Source: Rhodoferax potami
Lineage (GTDB): Bacteria; Pseudomonadota; Gammaproteobacteria; Burkholderiales; Burkholderiaceae_C
Assembly: GCF_032193765.1 (NCBI RefSeq)
Contig: NZ_JAVBIJ010000001.1
Span: 3,348,001 to 3,412,000 of the forward strand
Direction of reading: 5' to 3'
Length of the DNA: 64,000 nt
The notes below the pieces were generated by a model, which worked only from the letters and a program-made list of their open reading frames with translations, was not told where the DNA came from and did not search any database. Shown in pieces: positions 45,594 to 54,911 of this stretch (the stretch's first letter is position 1; every line of letters starts with the position of its first letter). A program made the position numbers and the translations under genes.

Positions 45594-45606
45594 TTAAAGA
45601 GCAACG

Positions 45607-46110
45607 TCAAACCAACCCATGCCTCTCCATCACCTCCCGCCAAGCCGCCAGCTTGCGCTCAAAGCTCCAGCTGGCGTTGGCCGGGCTGGTGCTGGGGAGT
45701 TGATAGACGGGCACGCCCAAGGTGCGGGTGTGGCGGGCGTGTTTGAAGCTCTCGCCGCCGTTGTGGGCGATGGCCTGTAGCTGCGGCAGGTGCAGCGCGG
45801 CGATGTCGTTGGGCACCGCGTTGCGGATGGCACTGTCCAGGCTGCCTTCGCGCTCGCAGCGGGCGTACACATCCCACACGCCCAGGCCGCGCCCCAGCAG
45901 CCATTTGCTACGATTTTCATAGCTGCTAGCGCATATTCCATGAGCGCCAGAGGGCCAAATGGCTTGCAATATCTTCCAGAACTGGTTTTGCGGGTGGCCG
46001 TAATACTCTTGCGCCTGCAATGAGCGCACACCGGGAAAGCTGCCCAGTATCAGCACCTTGGTGGCGGGTGACACCAGCGGCGGCAGGCCGGTGAGCAGAG
46101 TGGTCGTCAT
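45607..46110 (-). CDS. DNA-deoxyinosine glycosylase (uracil-DNA glycosylase superfamily)
   Basis: A 167-residue enzyme of the mismatch/hypoxanthine DNA glycosylase branch. The catalytic-site region LILGSFPGVRSLQAQEYYGHPQNQFW is present (GSFPG motif and the YYGHPQN stretch), and the C-terminal VPVYQLPSTSPAN loop matches the substrate-intercalation loop of the superfamily. Between ILQAIWP and KWLLGRG lies a dispersed repeat copy (45913-45965) that reads through in frame as SGAHGICASSYENR, replacing or extending the loop normally found there. Whether the enzyme is active is unknown. A second truncated copy is at 44423. Confidence 0.87.
   Translation of the reverse strand: MTTTLLTGLPPLVSPATKVLILGSFPGVRSLQAQEYYGHPQNQFWKILQAIWPSGAHGICASSYENRSKWLLGRGLGVWDVYARCEREGSLDSAIRNAVPNDIAALHLPQLQAIAHNGGESFKHARHTRTLGVPVYQLPSTSPANASWSFERKLAAWREVMERHGLV
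45913..45965 (+). repeat. dispersed ~50-bp repeat, copy 7, in frame inside a gene
   Basis: Shows TAGCTGCTAGCGCA and ATGAGCGCCAGAG followed by AAATGGCTT. On the minus strand it is translated without a stop codon as part of the glycosylase. Confidence 0.88.
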
Positions 46111-46153
46111 GGGGAGATCCTCAAGGGCATTGCTGCGCTATTCTCGTCAATCT

Positions 46154-47185
46154 ATGCCCCGGCTTCCTGCTCTTCCCTCCATGCTTATCTTGAAAACATG
46201 GGCTGCACTGTATGCCCTCGCGCTCTCTGGCGTGGCGCACGCCCAAGTCTTTGCCTTCAAAGACTGGGCGGTGGCCTGCGACAACACGCGCCACTGTGAA
46301 GCCGTCGCTTACCAAAGCGAGGAATTGGACTCCGCGCCTGTGGTGCTTTGGTTGTCGCGCGACGCGGGCCCGGATACGCCAGTGCGCGTGCAGGTGGACA
46401 TGGATGAGAGCGAAGACCCCAAGCAGCTGGGCTTGCGTCTCGGCACGACCACCTTGAAGGGCATCTCCCGCGGGCAAGACCTGAGCCCGGCCCACACCAA
46501 ACAGTTGCTGGCGCATGTGCTGGCCGGGCAAACACTCACGCTTGCAGATGGCGCCAAACGGTGGGAATTGTCCTTGGCGGGCAGCCATGCGGCACTGCTC
46601 AAAATGGACGATGTGCAGGGCCGTGTGGGCACACCGGGTGCGTTGGTTCGCAAAGGCAAGAAGCCTGAGGCCACGGTGTTGCCCGCAGTATCCGCGCCAA
46701 AGGTGCATGCCGCCACTTTGCCCAAGACCACCAAGGCAGATGAAGCGCTGTTGCAGCCCATTCTGAAATCCATCACGCCGCGGGACTGTTGGGACGACTT
46801 GCCCGACGACAGTAGCCCTGACACATCCCTCGTGCGTGTGTCGAGCACGCAGGTGCTGGTGATGCGCGAATGCGGGCGGGGGGCGTACCAAGGCGGGAGC
46901 GGCGTTTGGCTGGCCAATAGCAAACCGCCCTATGCGGCCAAGCGCTTGGAGTTGCCTTTGCCGCAGGGCAAGACCAGCGACTATGTGATGAACCTCAGCG
47001 TTACCGATGGCCGCTTTGCCTCGTATGAAAAAGGCCGTGGTGTGAATGACTGCGGCGCCGGTTACGACTGGGCTTGGACTGCCAAGGGTTTCGCGCTCAC
47101 CGGCGCCTGGAGCGCGCCACTGTGCCGGGGAATGCCGGGCGGTGGCTACAGCTTGCGAACCTTCACCGCAGACATCGCGCCCTGA
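46154..47185 (+). CDS. DUF1176 exported protein
   Basis: A 343-residue protein with a signal peptide ending GVAHAQVFAFKDW. The first domain (VFAFKDWAVACDNTRHCEAVAY) and the conserved C-terminal segments such as RECGRGAYQGGSGVWLA and DCGAGYDWAWTAKGFALTG are those of DUF1176, a periplasmic family with paired cysteines and unknown role. The start may instead be the ATG at 46181. It is divergent from the glycosylase gene. Confidence 0.85.
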   Translation: MPRLPALPSMLILKTWAALYALALSGVAHAQVFAFKDWAVACDNTRHCEAVAYQSEELDSAPVVLWLSRDAGPDTPVRVQVDMDESEDPKQLGLRLGTTTLKGISRGQDLSPAHTKQLLAHVLAGQTLTLADGAKRWELSLAGSHAALLKMDDVQGRVGTPGALVRKGKKPEATVLPAVSAPKVHAATLPKTTKADEALLQPILKSITPRDCWDDLPDDSSPDTSLVRVSSTQVLVMRECGRGAYQGGSGVWLANSKPPYAAKRLELPLPQGKTSDYVMNLSVTDGRFASYEKGRGVNDCGAGYDWAWTAKGFALTGAWSAPLCRGMPGGGYSLRTFTADIAP

Positions 47186-47209
47186 ACAGGGCTTAGACGA
47201 GGCGCAGCT

Positions 47210-47536
47210 TTACTTCTTGGCCAGGGTTTTGCGGGCCTGCTCGATGCCGCCCACGTTCTCGGCTTTGCTAAAGCCCATACCTTTGAGGGTGTCCAGCGCG
47301 ATGCCGCTGCGCCGGCCACTCTGGCAGTACAGCAGCACCGTGTCGTCTTTGCCCACGCCGGCTTTGGCAATCTCTTGGGCGATGTTGCCGTGCTCGATGT
47401 TGATGGCGCCTTCCACATGCCCGGCTGCAAATTCCTGCGGGCTGCGCACATCGATGATGACGTCTTTGGCCTGGGCCGAGAGGGCCGCCAAGGACATGGT
47501 GAGGGCGAGGGTGATGTTGGCGACGAGTGTTTTCAT
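47210..47536 (-). CDS. exported rhodanese-like protein
   Basis: A 108-residue protein: signal peptide (cut after AQA at residue 23), then a single rhodanese domain with VIIDVRSPQEFAAGH and the active-site loop LYCQSGRRSG holding the cysteine persulfide site. It is a periplasmic sulfurtransferase of the PspE type. It lies 60 bp downstream of the alpha-galactosidase gene on the same strand; co-transcription is possible but functionally unexplained. Confidence 0.9.
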   Translation of the reverse strand: MKTLVANITLALTMSLAALSAQAKDVIIDVRSPQEFAAGHVEGAINIEHGNIAQEIAKAGVGKDDTVLLYCQSGRRSGIALDTLKGMGFSKAENVGGIEQARKTLAKK

Positions 47537-47596
47537 GCGGGGGCCTCAGGAGATGGTGGGTTCCTAGGAATTGTCGCCGCCTCGCGCCAACCCGGT

Positions 47597-49780
47597 CTAC
47601 TGCGGGATAAACCGCAGCCGGTAGATCAGCGCGCTCTCGGCGTACATGCGTGGCAGCGGCAGGCCCACTGCGGCGAGCCACGCGCCGTGGGCGGTGGGCG
47701 GCAGGGCGGCTTGGGCACCGGAGGCCAGCGCCGCGTCGTTGAGCGGGCTGCTGGTCCACTCAGGCGGTGTCGGGTCCAGCCGCTCGATGGTGTAGTGCGC
47801 CGCCGGGCGCAGCATGGGCAGGCGCAGGGGCGGTGTGTTGCGGTGGGTGGTGGGCGCGGTGCGGTACACCAGCAGCAGCACTTCGCTGGCACCGGCGTCG
47901 CCATGGGCTTGCCAGACTACGCCGTCGCTCGCCTCGCCCAGCCACACCTGGCCGGTGTGCAGGCGGTTGCGCAGCTGTTTGTACATGCCCACCCAGCGGC
48001 CCAGGGCCATGCGGTCCTCGTCGCTCATGTGGCGCACGTCGGCCTCTATGCCCAGGTGCCCGCTGATCGCGACACCGGCACGGAAGTTCAGGCTCTGACT
48101 GCGGCCGGTGGTGTGCGCGGGCGCGGGGCCGATGTGGGCGCCCAGAATCTCGGGCGGCAAAAACTGCAGCGCGCCACGCTGGATGGCCACGCGGGAGAGT
48201 GCGTCGTTGCAGTCGCTGGTCCAGACGCGGTGGGTGTGGGCGAGCACGCCCATGTCCAGCCGCGCGCCGCCGGAGGCACAGCTTTCAATTTCCAGCTGCG
48301 GGTGGGCGGCGCGCACCCGGTCCACCAGCGCATACAGCGCGTGCACAAAGCGGCGGTAGGCCGGGCGGCCCAGTGCGTCGCCGGCGGTGGTGAGGTCGCG
48401 GTTCATGTCCCACTTGAGGTAGGCAATCGGCACGTTGCTCAAGAGTGCGTGCAGCTTGGCAAACAGGTAGTCGGCCACCTCGGGGCGGGCTACGTCCAGC
48501 ACCAGCTGGTTGCGCATGGTGAGCAGGGGGCGGCCCTCCAGCTGCAGCGCCCAGTCAGGGTGGGTGCGGAAGAGCTGGCTGTCGGGGTTGACCATTTCGG
48601 GCTCGACCCACAGGCCGAACTCCATGCCCAGCTGGTTCACATGGCGGGCCAGGGGTTGCAAGCCGTTGGGGTATTTGGCGGGGTCGGGCCACCAGTCGCC
48701 CAGGGCGGCGCGGTCGCTGTGGCGGCCCTGGAACCAGCCGTCGTCCAGCACAAATCGCTCCACACCCACGCTGGCGGCGGCTTCGGCCAGTGCGTTGATG
48801 TCGTCGGTGCGGTGGTCAAAGTACACCGCTTCCCAGGTGTTGAGGTGCACCGGGCGCGGGCGCATGCGGCCACTGGGCCAGGGCAGGCGGCTGCGCACCG
48901 TGGCGTGAAAGTTGGCGGCCAGGCCGTTCAGGCCCTGCACCGAGCAGCTGGCAAACAGGGTGGGCGTTTGCAGGTGCTCGCCTGCGCCCAAGCGCACTTC
49001 GCCGGGGGCCAGCCATTCGCCCGTTTGCCATTGGTATTGCCCGTCGTGCAGCCACTCGATGGCCTGGCGGTGGTTGCCCGACCAGGCCAAGTGCGCGCCA
49101 TACACGGTGCCGGCGTGTTCGGTGCTGCCAGGTGTGGTGACCACGGCACCGGGAAAGCTGTCGTGTGACGTGCGGCCGCGCCGGTTCTCACGCTGCCAGG
49201 TGCTGCGCGAGAGGGCATCCACCTGCAATTGAAATTCGTTGGCCCATTGGCCGGTGTAAGAGCGCACCGCCTGGGCGTTGCCGGGCAGCGGCACAGTGCC
49301 TGCGGCCAGCCACTGCACGTCCAGCACATTGGGCCCGTCGTTCACCAGCGTGCTGCTGAGTTGCAGCACATCGTGCGCGTCTAGCGCCATGTGCAGCGTC
49401 AGGCGCAGTTGCGCCACGCTATCAGTGAGGTGGATGGCAATGCGCTTGCCGGTGAGCAACGTTTCCACTTCGCAGTGGGTGAACTGTTGCGCAAACTGCT
49501 GGCCGCTACGGTGGGCGAGCAAGGCGCTTTGCATGTACCAGCCCACGCCGAAAGTGGGGGCCACGGTCAGCGGCTGGTCGAACTCCATGCTGCTGGGCGG
49601 GATGGCCCGGCCATCGCGCAGCGGAGCCAGGGGCACGCAGTGTTCCGGCAGGCGGGGGCCCCAGTAGCGCCACAGCGGCGCCTCACCCGGGCGCACCTCC
49701 AGCACCACGCTGGTGTGGGTGCCGTGCAGGGTGGTGAAGGTGGCAGAAGCCTCAGGTGCGTGGGTGGACATGGCGGACAC
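47597..49780 (-). CDS. alpha-galactosidase (GH36)
   Basis: A 727-residue GH36 enzyme without signal peptide, so cytoplasmic. The catalytic nucleophile is the Asp in YLKWDMNRD and the acid/base Asp is in WTSDCNDA, with ESCASGGARLDMG between. The N-terminal beta-sandwich domain ends before the WEAVYFD start of the barrel. It would release galactose from alpha-galactosides such as melibiose, raffinose or galactosyl-glycerols. The GTG at 49780 abuts the stop of the ABC ATPase gene; an ATG lies three codons inside. It is the last gene of the galactoside operon. Confidence 0.93.
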   Translation of the reverse strand: MSAMSTHAPEASATFTTLHGTHTSVVLEVRPGEAPLWRYWGPRLPEHCVPLAPLRDGRAIPPSSMEFDQPLTVAPTFGVGWYMQSALLAHRSGQQFAQQFTHCEVETLLTGKRIAIHLTDSVAQLRLTLHMALDAHDVLQLSSTLVNDGPNVLDVQWLAAGTVPLPGNAQAVRSYTGQWANEFQLQVDALSRSTWQRENRRGRTSHDSFPGAVVTTPGSTEHAGTVYGAHLAWSGNHRQAIEWLHDGQYQWQTGEWLAPGEVRLGAGEHLQTPTLFASCSVQGLNGLAANFHATVRSRLPWPSGRMRPRPVHLNTWEAVYFDHRTDDINALAEAAASVGVERFVLDDGWFQGRHSDRAALGDWWPDPAKYPNGLQPLARHVNQLGMEFGLWVEPEMVNPDSQLFRTHPDWALQLEGRPLLTMRNQLVLDVARPEVADYLFAKLHALLSNVPIAYLKWDMNRDLTTAGDALGRPAYRRFVHALYALVDRVRAAHPQLEIESCASGGARLDMGVLAHTHRVWTSDCNDALSRVAIQRGALQFLPPEILGAHIGPAPAHTTGRSQSLNFRAGVAISGHLGIEADVRHMSDEDRMALGRWVGMYKQLRNRLHTGQVWLGEASDGVVWQAHGDAGASEVLLLVYRTAPTTHRNTPPLRLPMLRPAAHYTIERLDPTPPEWTSSPLNDAALASGAQAALPPTAHGAWLAAVGLPLPRMYAESALIYRLRFIPQ

Positions 49781-50881
49781 TCAGTGCGCGTAAATGCGCT
49801 GGCCGTCTTTGTGGAACAGCAGGGCTTTGCCGGCGTCAAACCGGGCTTCCAGAGCCTGGCCCGAGCGCAGGCTGCGGCCGTGTTTGCTTTCAATGACCAC
49901 CATGGCGTCGCCGCTGGAGCGGGCGTACATAAAGGTTTCGCCGCCCAGGTGCTCCAGCATGTCGATGGTGACGGGCAAGACCGCGTCGCCGTCGTCTTGA
50001 AAGTGCTCAGGACGCACGCCCACTGACACCTCGGTACCCACGGCCGGCACAGCGCCGGCAAAGGGCAGGTTCACTACGGTGTCGTCAAAACCCTTGAGGG
50101 TGACTTCGCAGTAGTTGGTGCCATTGAAACGCGGCTGGCCGGTTACGGTGCCTTCCAGAAAGTTCATGCGCGGCGAGCCGATGAAGCCGGCCACAAAGGT
50201 GTTGGCCGGGTTGTCATACAGCTCCAGCGGTGCGCCCACTTGCTCGACCACACCGGCGCGCAGCACCACGATTTTGTCGGCCAGGGTCATGGCCTCTACT
50301 TGGTCGTGCGTCACGTAGATGATGGTGCTGCCCAACTCGCGGTGCAGGCGCGCAATTTCGATGCGCATGTGCACGCGCAGTTCGGCGTCGAGGTTGGAGA
50401 GCGGCTCGTCAAACAAGAAAACCTGCGGGTCGCGCACGATGGCACGGCCGATGGCCACGCGCTGGCGTTGCCCGCCCGACAGGGCCTTGGGCTTGCGGTC
50501 CATCAGCGGCTCCAGGCCCAGAATCTTGGCGGCGGAGTCCACCTTGCTCTTGACCACGTCTTTGGCCACACCGGCGTGCTTGAGGGCAAAGCCCATGTTT
50601 TCGCGCACCGTCATGTGGGGGTAGAGCGCGTAGCTCTGGAACACCATGGCAATGCCGCGCTTGGACGGGTCCACATGGTTCATGACCTGGTCGCCGATGC
50701 GCAGCTCGCCGCTGGTGATGTCTTCCAGGCCCGAGATGGCGCGCAACAGTGTGGACTTGCCGCAGCCCGAGGGGCCCACGAACACCACGAACTCGCCGTG
50801 TTTGATGTCGAGGTCCACGCCCCGGATGATGTCGATCTCGCCGAATGATTTGCGGACCTGGGTGAGTTTGACGTCTGCCAT
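49781..50881 (-). CDS. sugar ABC transporter ATP-binding protein (UgpC/MsmK type)
   Basis: A 366-residue CUT1 ATPase. Walker A is [11 protein letters not shown] (about residues 36-46), signature [16 protein letters not shown], Walker [13 protein letters not shown], switch [13 protein letters not shown]. The C-terminal MOP/TOBE region ([10 protein letters not shown]) is present as in MalK and UgpC. It energises the binding protein and the two permeases upstream in the same operon. Confidence 0.94.
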   Translation of the reverse strand: MADVKLTQVRKSFGEIDIIRGVDLDIKHGEFVVFVGPSGCGKSTLLRAISGLEDITSGELRIGDQVMNHVDPSKRGIAMVFQSYALYPHMTVRENMGFALKHAGVAKDVVKSKVDSAAKILGLEPLMDRKPKALSGGQRQRVAIGRAIVRDPQVFLFDEPLSNLDAELRVHMRIEIARLHRELGSTIIYVTHDQVEAMTLADKIVVLRAGVVEQVGAPLELYDNPANTFVAGFIGSPRMNFLEGTVTGQPRFNGTNYCEVTLKGFDDTVVNLPFAGAVPAVGTEVSVGVRPEHFQDDGDAVLPVTIDMLEHLGGETFMYARSSGDAMVVIESKHGRSLRSGQALEARFDAGKALLFHKDGQRIYAH

Positions 50882-50907
50882 GTTCTATTCCTCGTCGACT
50901 CAGTAAT

Positions 50908-53154
50908 TTACGCAGCTTGCAGCGTCACGCGCTGCTCGCCCATGCGGCGGGTGGATACGCACAAGCTGATGTCACCCACCGCGCCGGTGGTTTCCAGCCA
51001 GAAGCCGGTAGTGCCGCCCTTGAGTGTGAGCAAATCGGGGCCCAGCAGCTTAGCTGCGCCGGTGACTTCCACATGCACCACGTCGTCCATAAACGGCAGC
51101 AGGCGGCCCGCTTGGTCCAGCGCGCGCACGATGACGCGGGTGGCGTCCTTCTCGTGGGCGTGCAATTGCGTGTCGTCCACTTCCACTTGCAGGGTTGTGG
51201 GCACTGGGTTGCCCGAGAGCTTGACGGTGGAAACCGCTTTGCCGTCGATGTATCCCGTTACCGTGGCATCGCGCCACAGCATGCCCCAGGCGCCGAGGTC
51301 GTTCATGTTGACGTGGCGGCTGTCAAAAACAACCGGTGCATGTGGCAGGTGGGGGTACAGCGCGCGGTCAGGCTCGGCGCGTTTGGGCGCAAAGTCGCCT
51401 ACTTGCAGTTCCACGTAGTCGCAGTTGGTGAGCACGATCAGGGGCAGTACTTCGCAGCGGTCTTTCTCGCCACGGGCCCAGTAGGTCACGGGTTGCAGCA
51501 CCACTTGCTCTGCAGGGCTGCACTGGCTGGTGTAGCCCCAAGCGGCGAACTTGGGTTCGCGGAAGATGTCCATCACGCCGTGGTGGCAGATGCGGTCGCC
51601 CGCGCCGAAGTCTTTGTGGGTGTTGTAGTCAAACATGCACCAGCCGATAGCGCCGCTGATGACCGGGTTTTCATACGCCTTGTTCAGCACATCCAGATGC
51701 CGGCGCACATGCTCGGCCTGGCGGTCTTCGGGGTCGATGCGCTTGGTGGGGTACATGTGGCCGTTGAACTCGGTCACCAGGTACGGCACCTCGTGGGCCA
51801 GGCCTGTCACTTGGCGGGGCTGGCGCAGCGGGGTGGGGGCAATGCCCTTCATCCACTCCGGGGGGGCCACGTGGCAAAAGTCGTTCACGGTGTACACGTC
51901 TTCCAGCAGCTCGCTGTTCTCGATGTAGCGCACGCCACCGGTCTGGCGGGTGCTGTCCAGGCTGCGGGCCATCGCGTTGGTGCGTGTGTAGAAGTCGTGG
52001 TTGTCCTGCGACTCGTTGATGCGCACGCCCCAGATGATGATGGAGGGGTGGTTCCAGTCGCGCTCGACCATGCGGCGCACGTTCTCCACTGACTCGTCCT
52101 GCCAAGCCTGGCCACCGATGTGCTGCCAGCCGGGGATTTCTTCAAATACCAGCAGGCCGATCTCGTCGCAGCGGTCCAAAAAGTAGGTGGACTGCGGGTA
52201 GTGCGAGGTGCGAACCAGGTTGCACTTGAGCACGTCTTTCATGACGTCGGCATCTTTGGCCTGGGCGCGCTGGCCCATGGCGTAGCCCACGTAGGGGTAG
52301 CTCTGGTGGCGGTTGAGGCCGCGGATTTTGAGCGGCTTGCCATTGAGGAAAAAGCCCTCGGTGGTGAAGCGCGCGGTGCGGAAGCCGAAGCGGGTGCTGT
52401 GCTGGTCGCTGCCGGCGCTGGTGTTCAGCGTGACGCGGGCGACATACAGCACCGGGCTGTCCAGCTCCCACAGCGAGAGGCCTGCCAGTGACTCCAACGA
52501 GGCGCTGAACTCCGCGCCAGACACGTCTACGGTTTGCTGGTGCAGCACGGCGCCATCCACAGTGCACAGCTCCACCAGCGCGGTGCCGGTGAAGGCCGCT
52601 TGCGTGGGGTTGGCCAGAAAGCCTTTGACGGTGACGCCCTTGGCGTCGCTCAGTTCGTTAGCGGTTTCGACCTTGAGGTTGGTAATCGACACCGCGTCGG
52701 TCACTTGCAGCCACACGTCGCGGTAAATGCCGGCGTAGGTCAGGTAGTCGATCTGGCCGCCGAAGGGGGGAATCTCGGGGTTCTCGCTGCCGTCCACCTT
52801 CACAGTGATGAGGTTGTCGCTTTCTTTCAGCAAACCGGTGAGGCGGGCGCTGAACGGGGTGTAGCCGTCTTTGTGCGCAGCTACTTGCTGGCCGTTGACC
52901 CAGACCACGCTGTTGGCCATGGCGCCGTCAAAGCGCAGGGCTACTTCGCGGCCGGCAAATGCGGGCTGCCAGGCCAAGGTGTACTGGTAGGCAAATTCCT
53001 TTTGAAAGCAGCGCTCGTCGAAGTAGGTCATGTCCATGTCGACGGCGTTGTGCGGCAGGCGCACGGCCTCGCCGGCAGCGGCCTTGGCGACGAGTTCAGA
53101 CGAAAAAGAGGTGTGAAAGGTCCAGCCCGAGACGAGCTTGGTAACGGTGCGCAT
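50908..53154 (-). CDS. beta-galactosidase (GH2)
   Basis: A 748-residue GH2 glycosidase with the usual order: sugar-binding jelly roll (LRFDGAMANSVVWVNG), immunoglobulin-like domain, and the TIM barrel. The acid/base Glu is in IIIWGVRINESQDN and the nucleophile Glu in YLVTEFNGHMYP. No signal peptide, hence cytoplasmic. Family members split lactose or other beta-galactosides; substrate not fixed by sequence. In this operon its partner is an alpha-galactosidase. Confidence 0.9.
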   Translation of the reverse strand: MRTVTKLVSGWTFHTSFSSELVAKAAAGEAVRLPHNAVDMDMTYFDERCFQKEFAYQYTLAWQPAFAGREVALRFDGAMANSVVWVNGQQVAAHKDGYTPFSARLTGLLKESDNLITVKVDGSENPEIPPFGGQIDYLTYAGIYRDVWLQVTDAVSITNLKVETANELSDAKGVTVKGFLANPTQAAFTGTALVELCTVDGAVLHQQTVDVSGAEFSASLESLAGLSLWELDSPVLYVARVTLNTSAGSDQHSTRFGFRTARFTTEGFFLNGKPLKIRGLNRHQSYPYVGYAMGQRAQAKDADVMKDVLKCNLVRTSHYPQSTYFLDRCDEIGLLVFEEIPGWQHIGGQAWQDESVENVRRMVERDWNHPSIIIWGVRINESQDNHDFYTRTNAMARSLDSTRQTGGVRYIENSELLEDVYTVNDFCHVAPPEWMKGIAPTPLRQPRQVTGLAHEVPYLVTEFNGHMYPTKRIDPEDRQAEHVRRHLDVLNKAYENPVISGAIGWCMFDYNTHKDFGAGDRICHHGVMDIFREPKFAAWGYTSQCSPAEQVVLQPVTYWARGEKDRCEVLPLIVLTNCDYVELQVGDFAPKRAEPDRALYPHLPHAPVVFDSRHVNMNDLGAWGMLWRDATVTGYIDGKAVSTVKLSGNPVPTTLQVEVDDTQLHAHEKDATRVIVRALDQAGRLLPFMDDVVHVEVTGAAKLLGPDLLTLKGGTTGFWLETTGAVGDISLCVSTRRMGEQRVTLQAA

Positions 53155-53164
53155 GTGAAAAACC

Positions 53165-53983
53165 TTATTTGACGGAGCCCAGCATGCCCTGTACGAACTG
53201 CCGTTGCATTGCGAAAAAGACGACCAGGGTGGGCAAGGTGGCCAGCATGGCCGCCAGCATGATCACGCCGAAGTCAGGGAAGTAAGCCGAGCCCAGCGAG
53301 GACAACACCAAAGTAATGGTTTTGAGCTCGGGGGACTGCAGCACGATGAGGGGCCAGAGGAAGTTGTTCCACGCCGCCATGAACACGATGATGAAGGCCG
53401 CCGCGTACGTGGAGCGCATGACCGGCACATACACAAACAGGAAGATCTGCCACTCTTTGAGGCCGTCCAGACGCGCGGCTTCGCGAAGCTCTGGCGGGAA
53501 GGCTTTGGTGCTCTGGCGGAAGTAAAAGATGATGTAGGCCGAGGCCAGCGCCGGCAGGATGACGGCGAGGTGCGTGTCCAGCAAGTCAAACTGCGCCATC
53601 AGGATGAACAGCGGGATCATCAACGCGGCAAACGGCACCATCAGCGTGAGCAGCATGCCGTTGTAAAGGCGTTCGCGGGCTTTGGAGCTGAACACTTCAA
53701 AGCCGTAGCCCGCCAGGGACGAAATGAGCAGCGTGAAGAAGCCGCCGATGATGGCGATCTTTCCGGAGTTCCAGAAGACCTGGGCCACGTCGAAACTCTT
53801 GTTGAGTTTTTCGAAGTTCTCCAGCAGCGCGCTGCCGAAGGTGAACTTGCCCTTGGTCACATCCACCGACGCGTTGGTGGAGCTGATGACCATCCAGGCG
53901 AAGGGGAACAAGGAGACAAAGGCCATCACCCCCAGAAAGAGGTAGACGCCGGCCATGCGGAATTTTTCAGCCCAGTTGGTCAT
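53165..53983 (-). CDS. sugar ABC transporter permease (MalG-like)
   Basis: A 272-residue CUT1 permease with six membrane segments and the EAA-type loop ELREAARLDGLKEWQIFLFVY. The start is taken at ATG 53983, one base after the end of the previous gene; the longer upstream frame belongs to the neighbouring coding sequence. It ends in QRQFVQGMLGSVK, typical of MalG-type subunits. Confidence 0.93.
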   Translation of the reverse strand: MTNWAEKFRMAGVYLFLGVMAFVSLFPFAWMVISSTNASVDVTKGKFTFGSALLENFEKLNKSFDVAQVFWNSGKIAIIGGFFTLLISSLAGYGFEVFSSKARERLYNGMLLTLMVPFAALMIPLFILMAQFDLLDTHLAVILPALASAYIIFYFRQSTKAFPPELREAARLDGLKEWQIFLFVYVPVMRSTYAAAFIIVFMAAWNNFLWPLIVLQSPELKTITLVLSSLGSAYFPDFGVIMLAAMLATLPTLVVFFAMQRQFVQGMLGSVK

Positions 53984-53984
53984 G

Positions 53985-54881
53985 TCAGTTGCGCTCCCGG
54001 GCGGCATAAAACTGGATGGCGGCCAGTGCGGCGACCAGCAACACGATGACGTAAGACACCGTGGCGGCATAGCCGAAGTTGGGCACAAACTTGAATGACA
54101 GGTTGTAGATGTACATGGACAGTGTGAGCGTGTTGTCGGAGAACACGGTGCCCACGGTGGTGATGTTCATGGGTTCATCAAACAACTGCAGGGTGCCGAT
54201 GGTGGAGGTCACCGTGGTGAACAGAATCACCGGCTTCAGATTCGGGATAGTGATGGAGACAAACCGGCGGTAGGCCGAGATGCCATCAATGCGCGCAGCC
54301 TCGTAGATCGACTTGTCGATGTTCTGCATGGCCGCGAGATAGAAGATCATGTTGTAGCCGGTCCAGCGCCAAGTGATGGCGATGATGATGACCACCTTGG
54401 ACCAGAACGGGTCGTTGAGCCAGGGAATAGGCTCAGCGATGAGGCCCAGCCACGCCAGCGCGTGGTTGACCAGGCCGTCATACGAAAACATGCTCTTGAA
54501 CACCACCGAGTACGCCACCAGCGAGGTCACGCAAGGCAGAAAGACTGCCGTGCGCAACAGCCCGCGAAAGCGCAGGTTCGGCATGTTGAGGCAACTGGCC
54601 ATGACCAGCGCCAGCAACAGCATGATGGGCACCTGAATCACCAGAAAGATGCTGGTGTTCTGCAGCGCTTTCAGGAAGACAGGGTCACTGGCCAGACGCA
54701 CGATGTTGCCCACGCCTACGAACTCAACCACCGTTCCTTGTCCGGCGTGTAGAGACATCCACAGCGAGCGGACGATCGGGTAGGCCATGAAGACCCCGAT
54801 CAGCCCGAGTGCAATGGAAACAAATAGCCAACCGTTGACGTCGTAAAAACGCCGGTAGCTGGTCGTAGGCTTGGACGCCAT
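53985..54881 (-). CDS. sugar ABC transporter permease (MalF-like)
   Basis: A 298-residue CUT1 permease with six membrane segments. The EAA loop is YEAARIDGISAYRRFVSITIPNLKP. It sits between the binding-protein gene (30 bp upstream) and the MalG-type gene (one base). The pair forms the membrane channel of the galactoside importer. Confidence 0.93.
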   Translation of the reverse strand: MASKPTTSYRRFYDVNGWLFVSIALGLIGVFMAYPIVRSLWMSLHAGQGTVVEFVGVGNIVRLASDPVFLKALQNTSIFLVIQVPIMLLLALVMASCLNMPNLRFRGLLRTAVFLPCVTSLVAYSVVFKSMFSYDGLVNHALAWLGLIAEPIPWLNDPFWSKVVIIIAITWRWTGYNMIFYLAAMQNIDKSIYEAARIDGISAYRRFVSITIPNLKPVILFTTVTSTIGTLQLFDEPMNITTVGTVFSDNTLTLSMYIYNLSFKFVPNFGYAATVSYVIVLLVAALAAIQFYAARERN

Positions 54882-54911
54882 GGTGCTCCTTGGGTGCAGT
54901 GTTGCCGTGAC

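Noticed and set aside
47375..49168. 597-residue antisense reading frame opposite the alpha-galactosidase gene
   Set aside because: No motif or start signal; the opposite strand carries a complete GH36 enzyme with both catalytic Asp residues.
50917..52092. 391-residue antisense reading frame opposite the GH2 gene
   Set aside because: Same reason: shadow of a gene with intact catalytic motifs.
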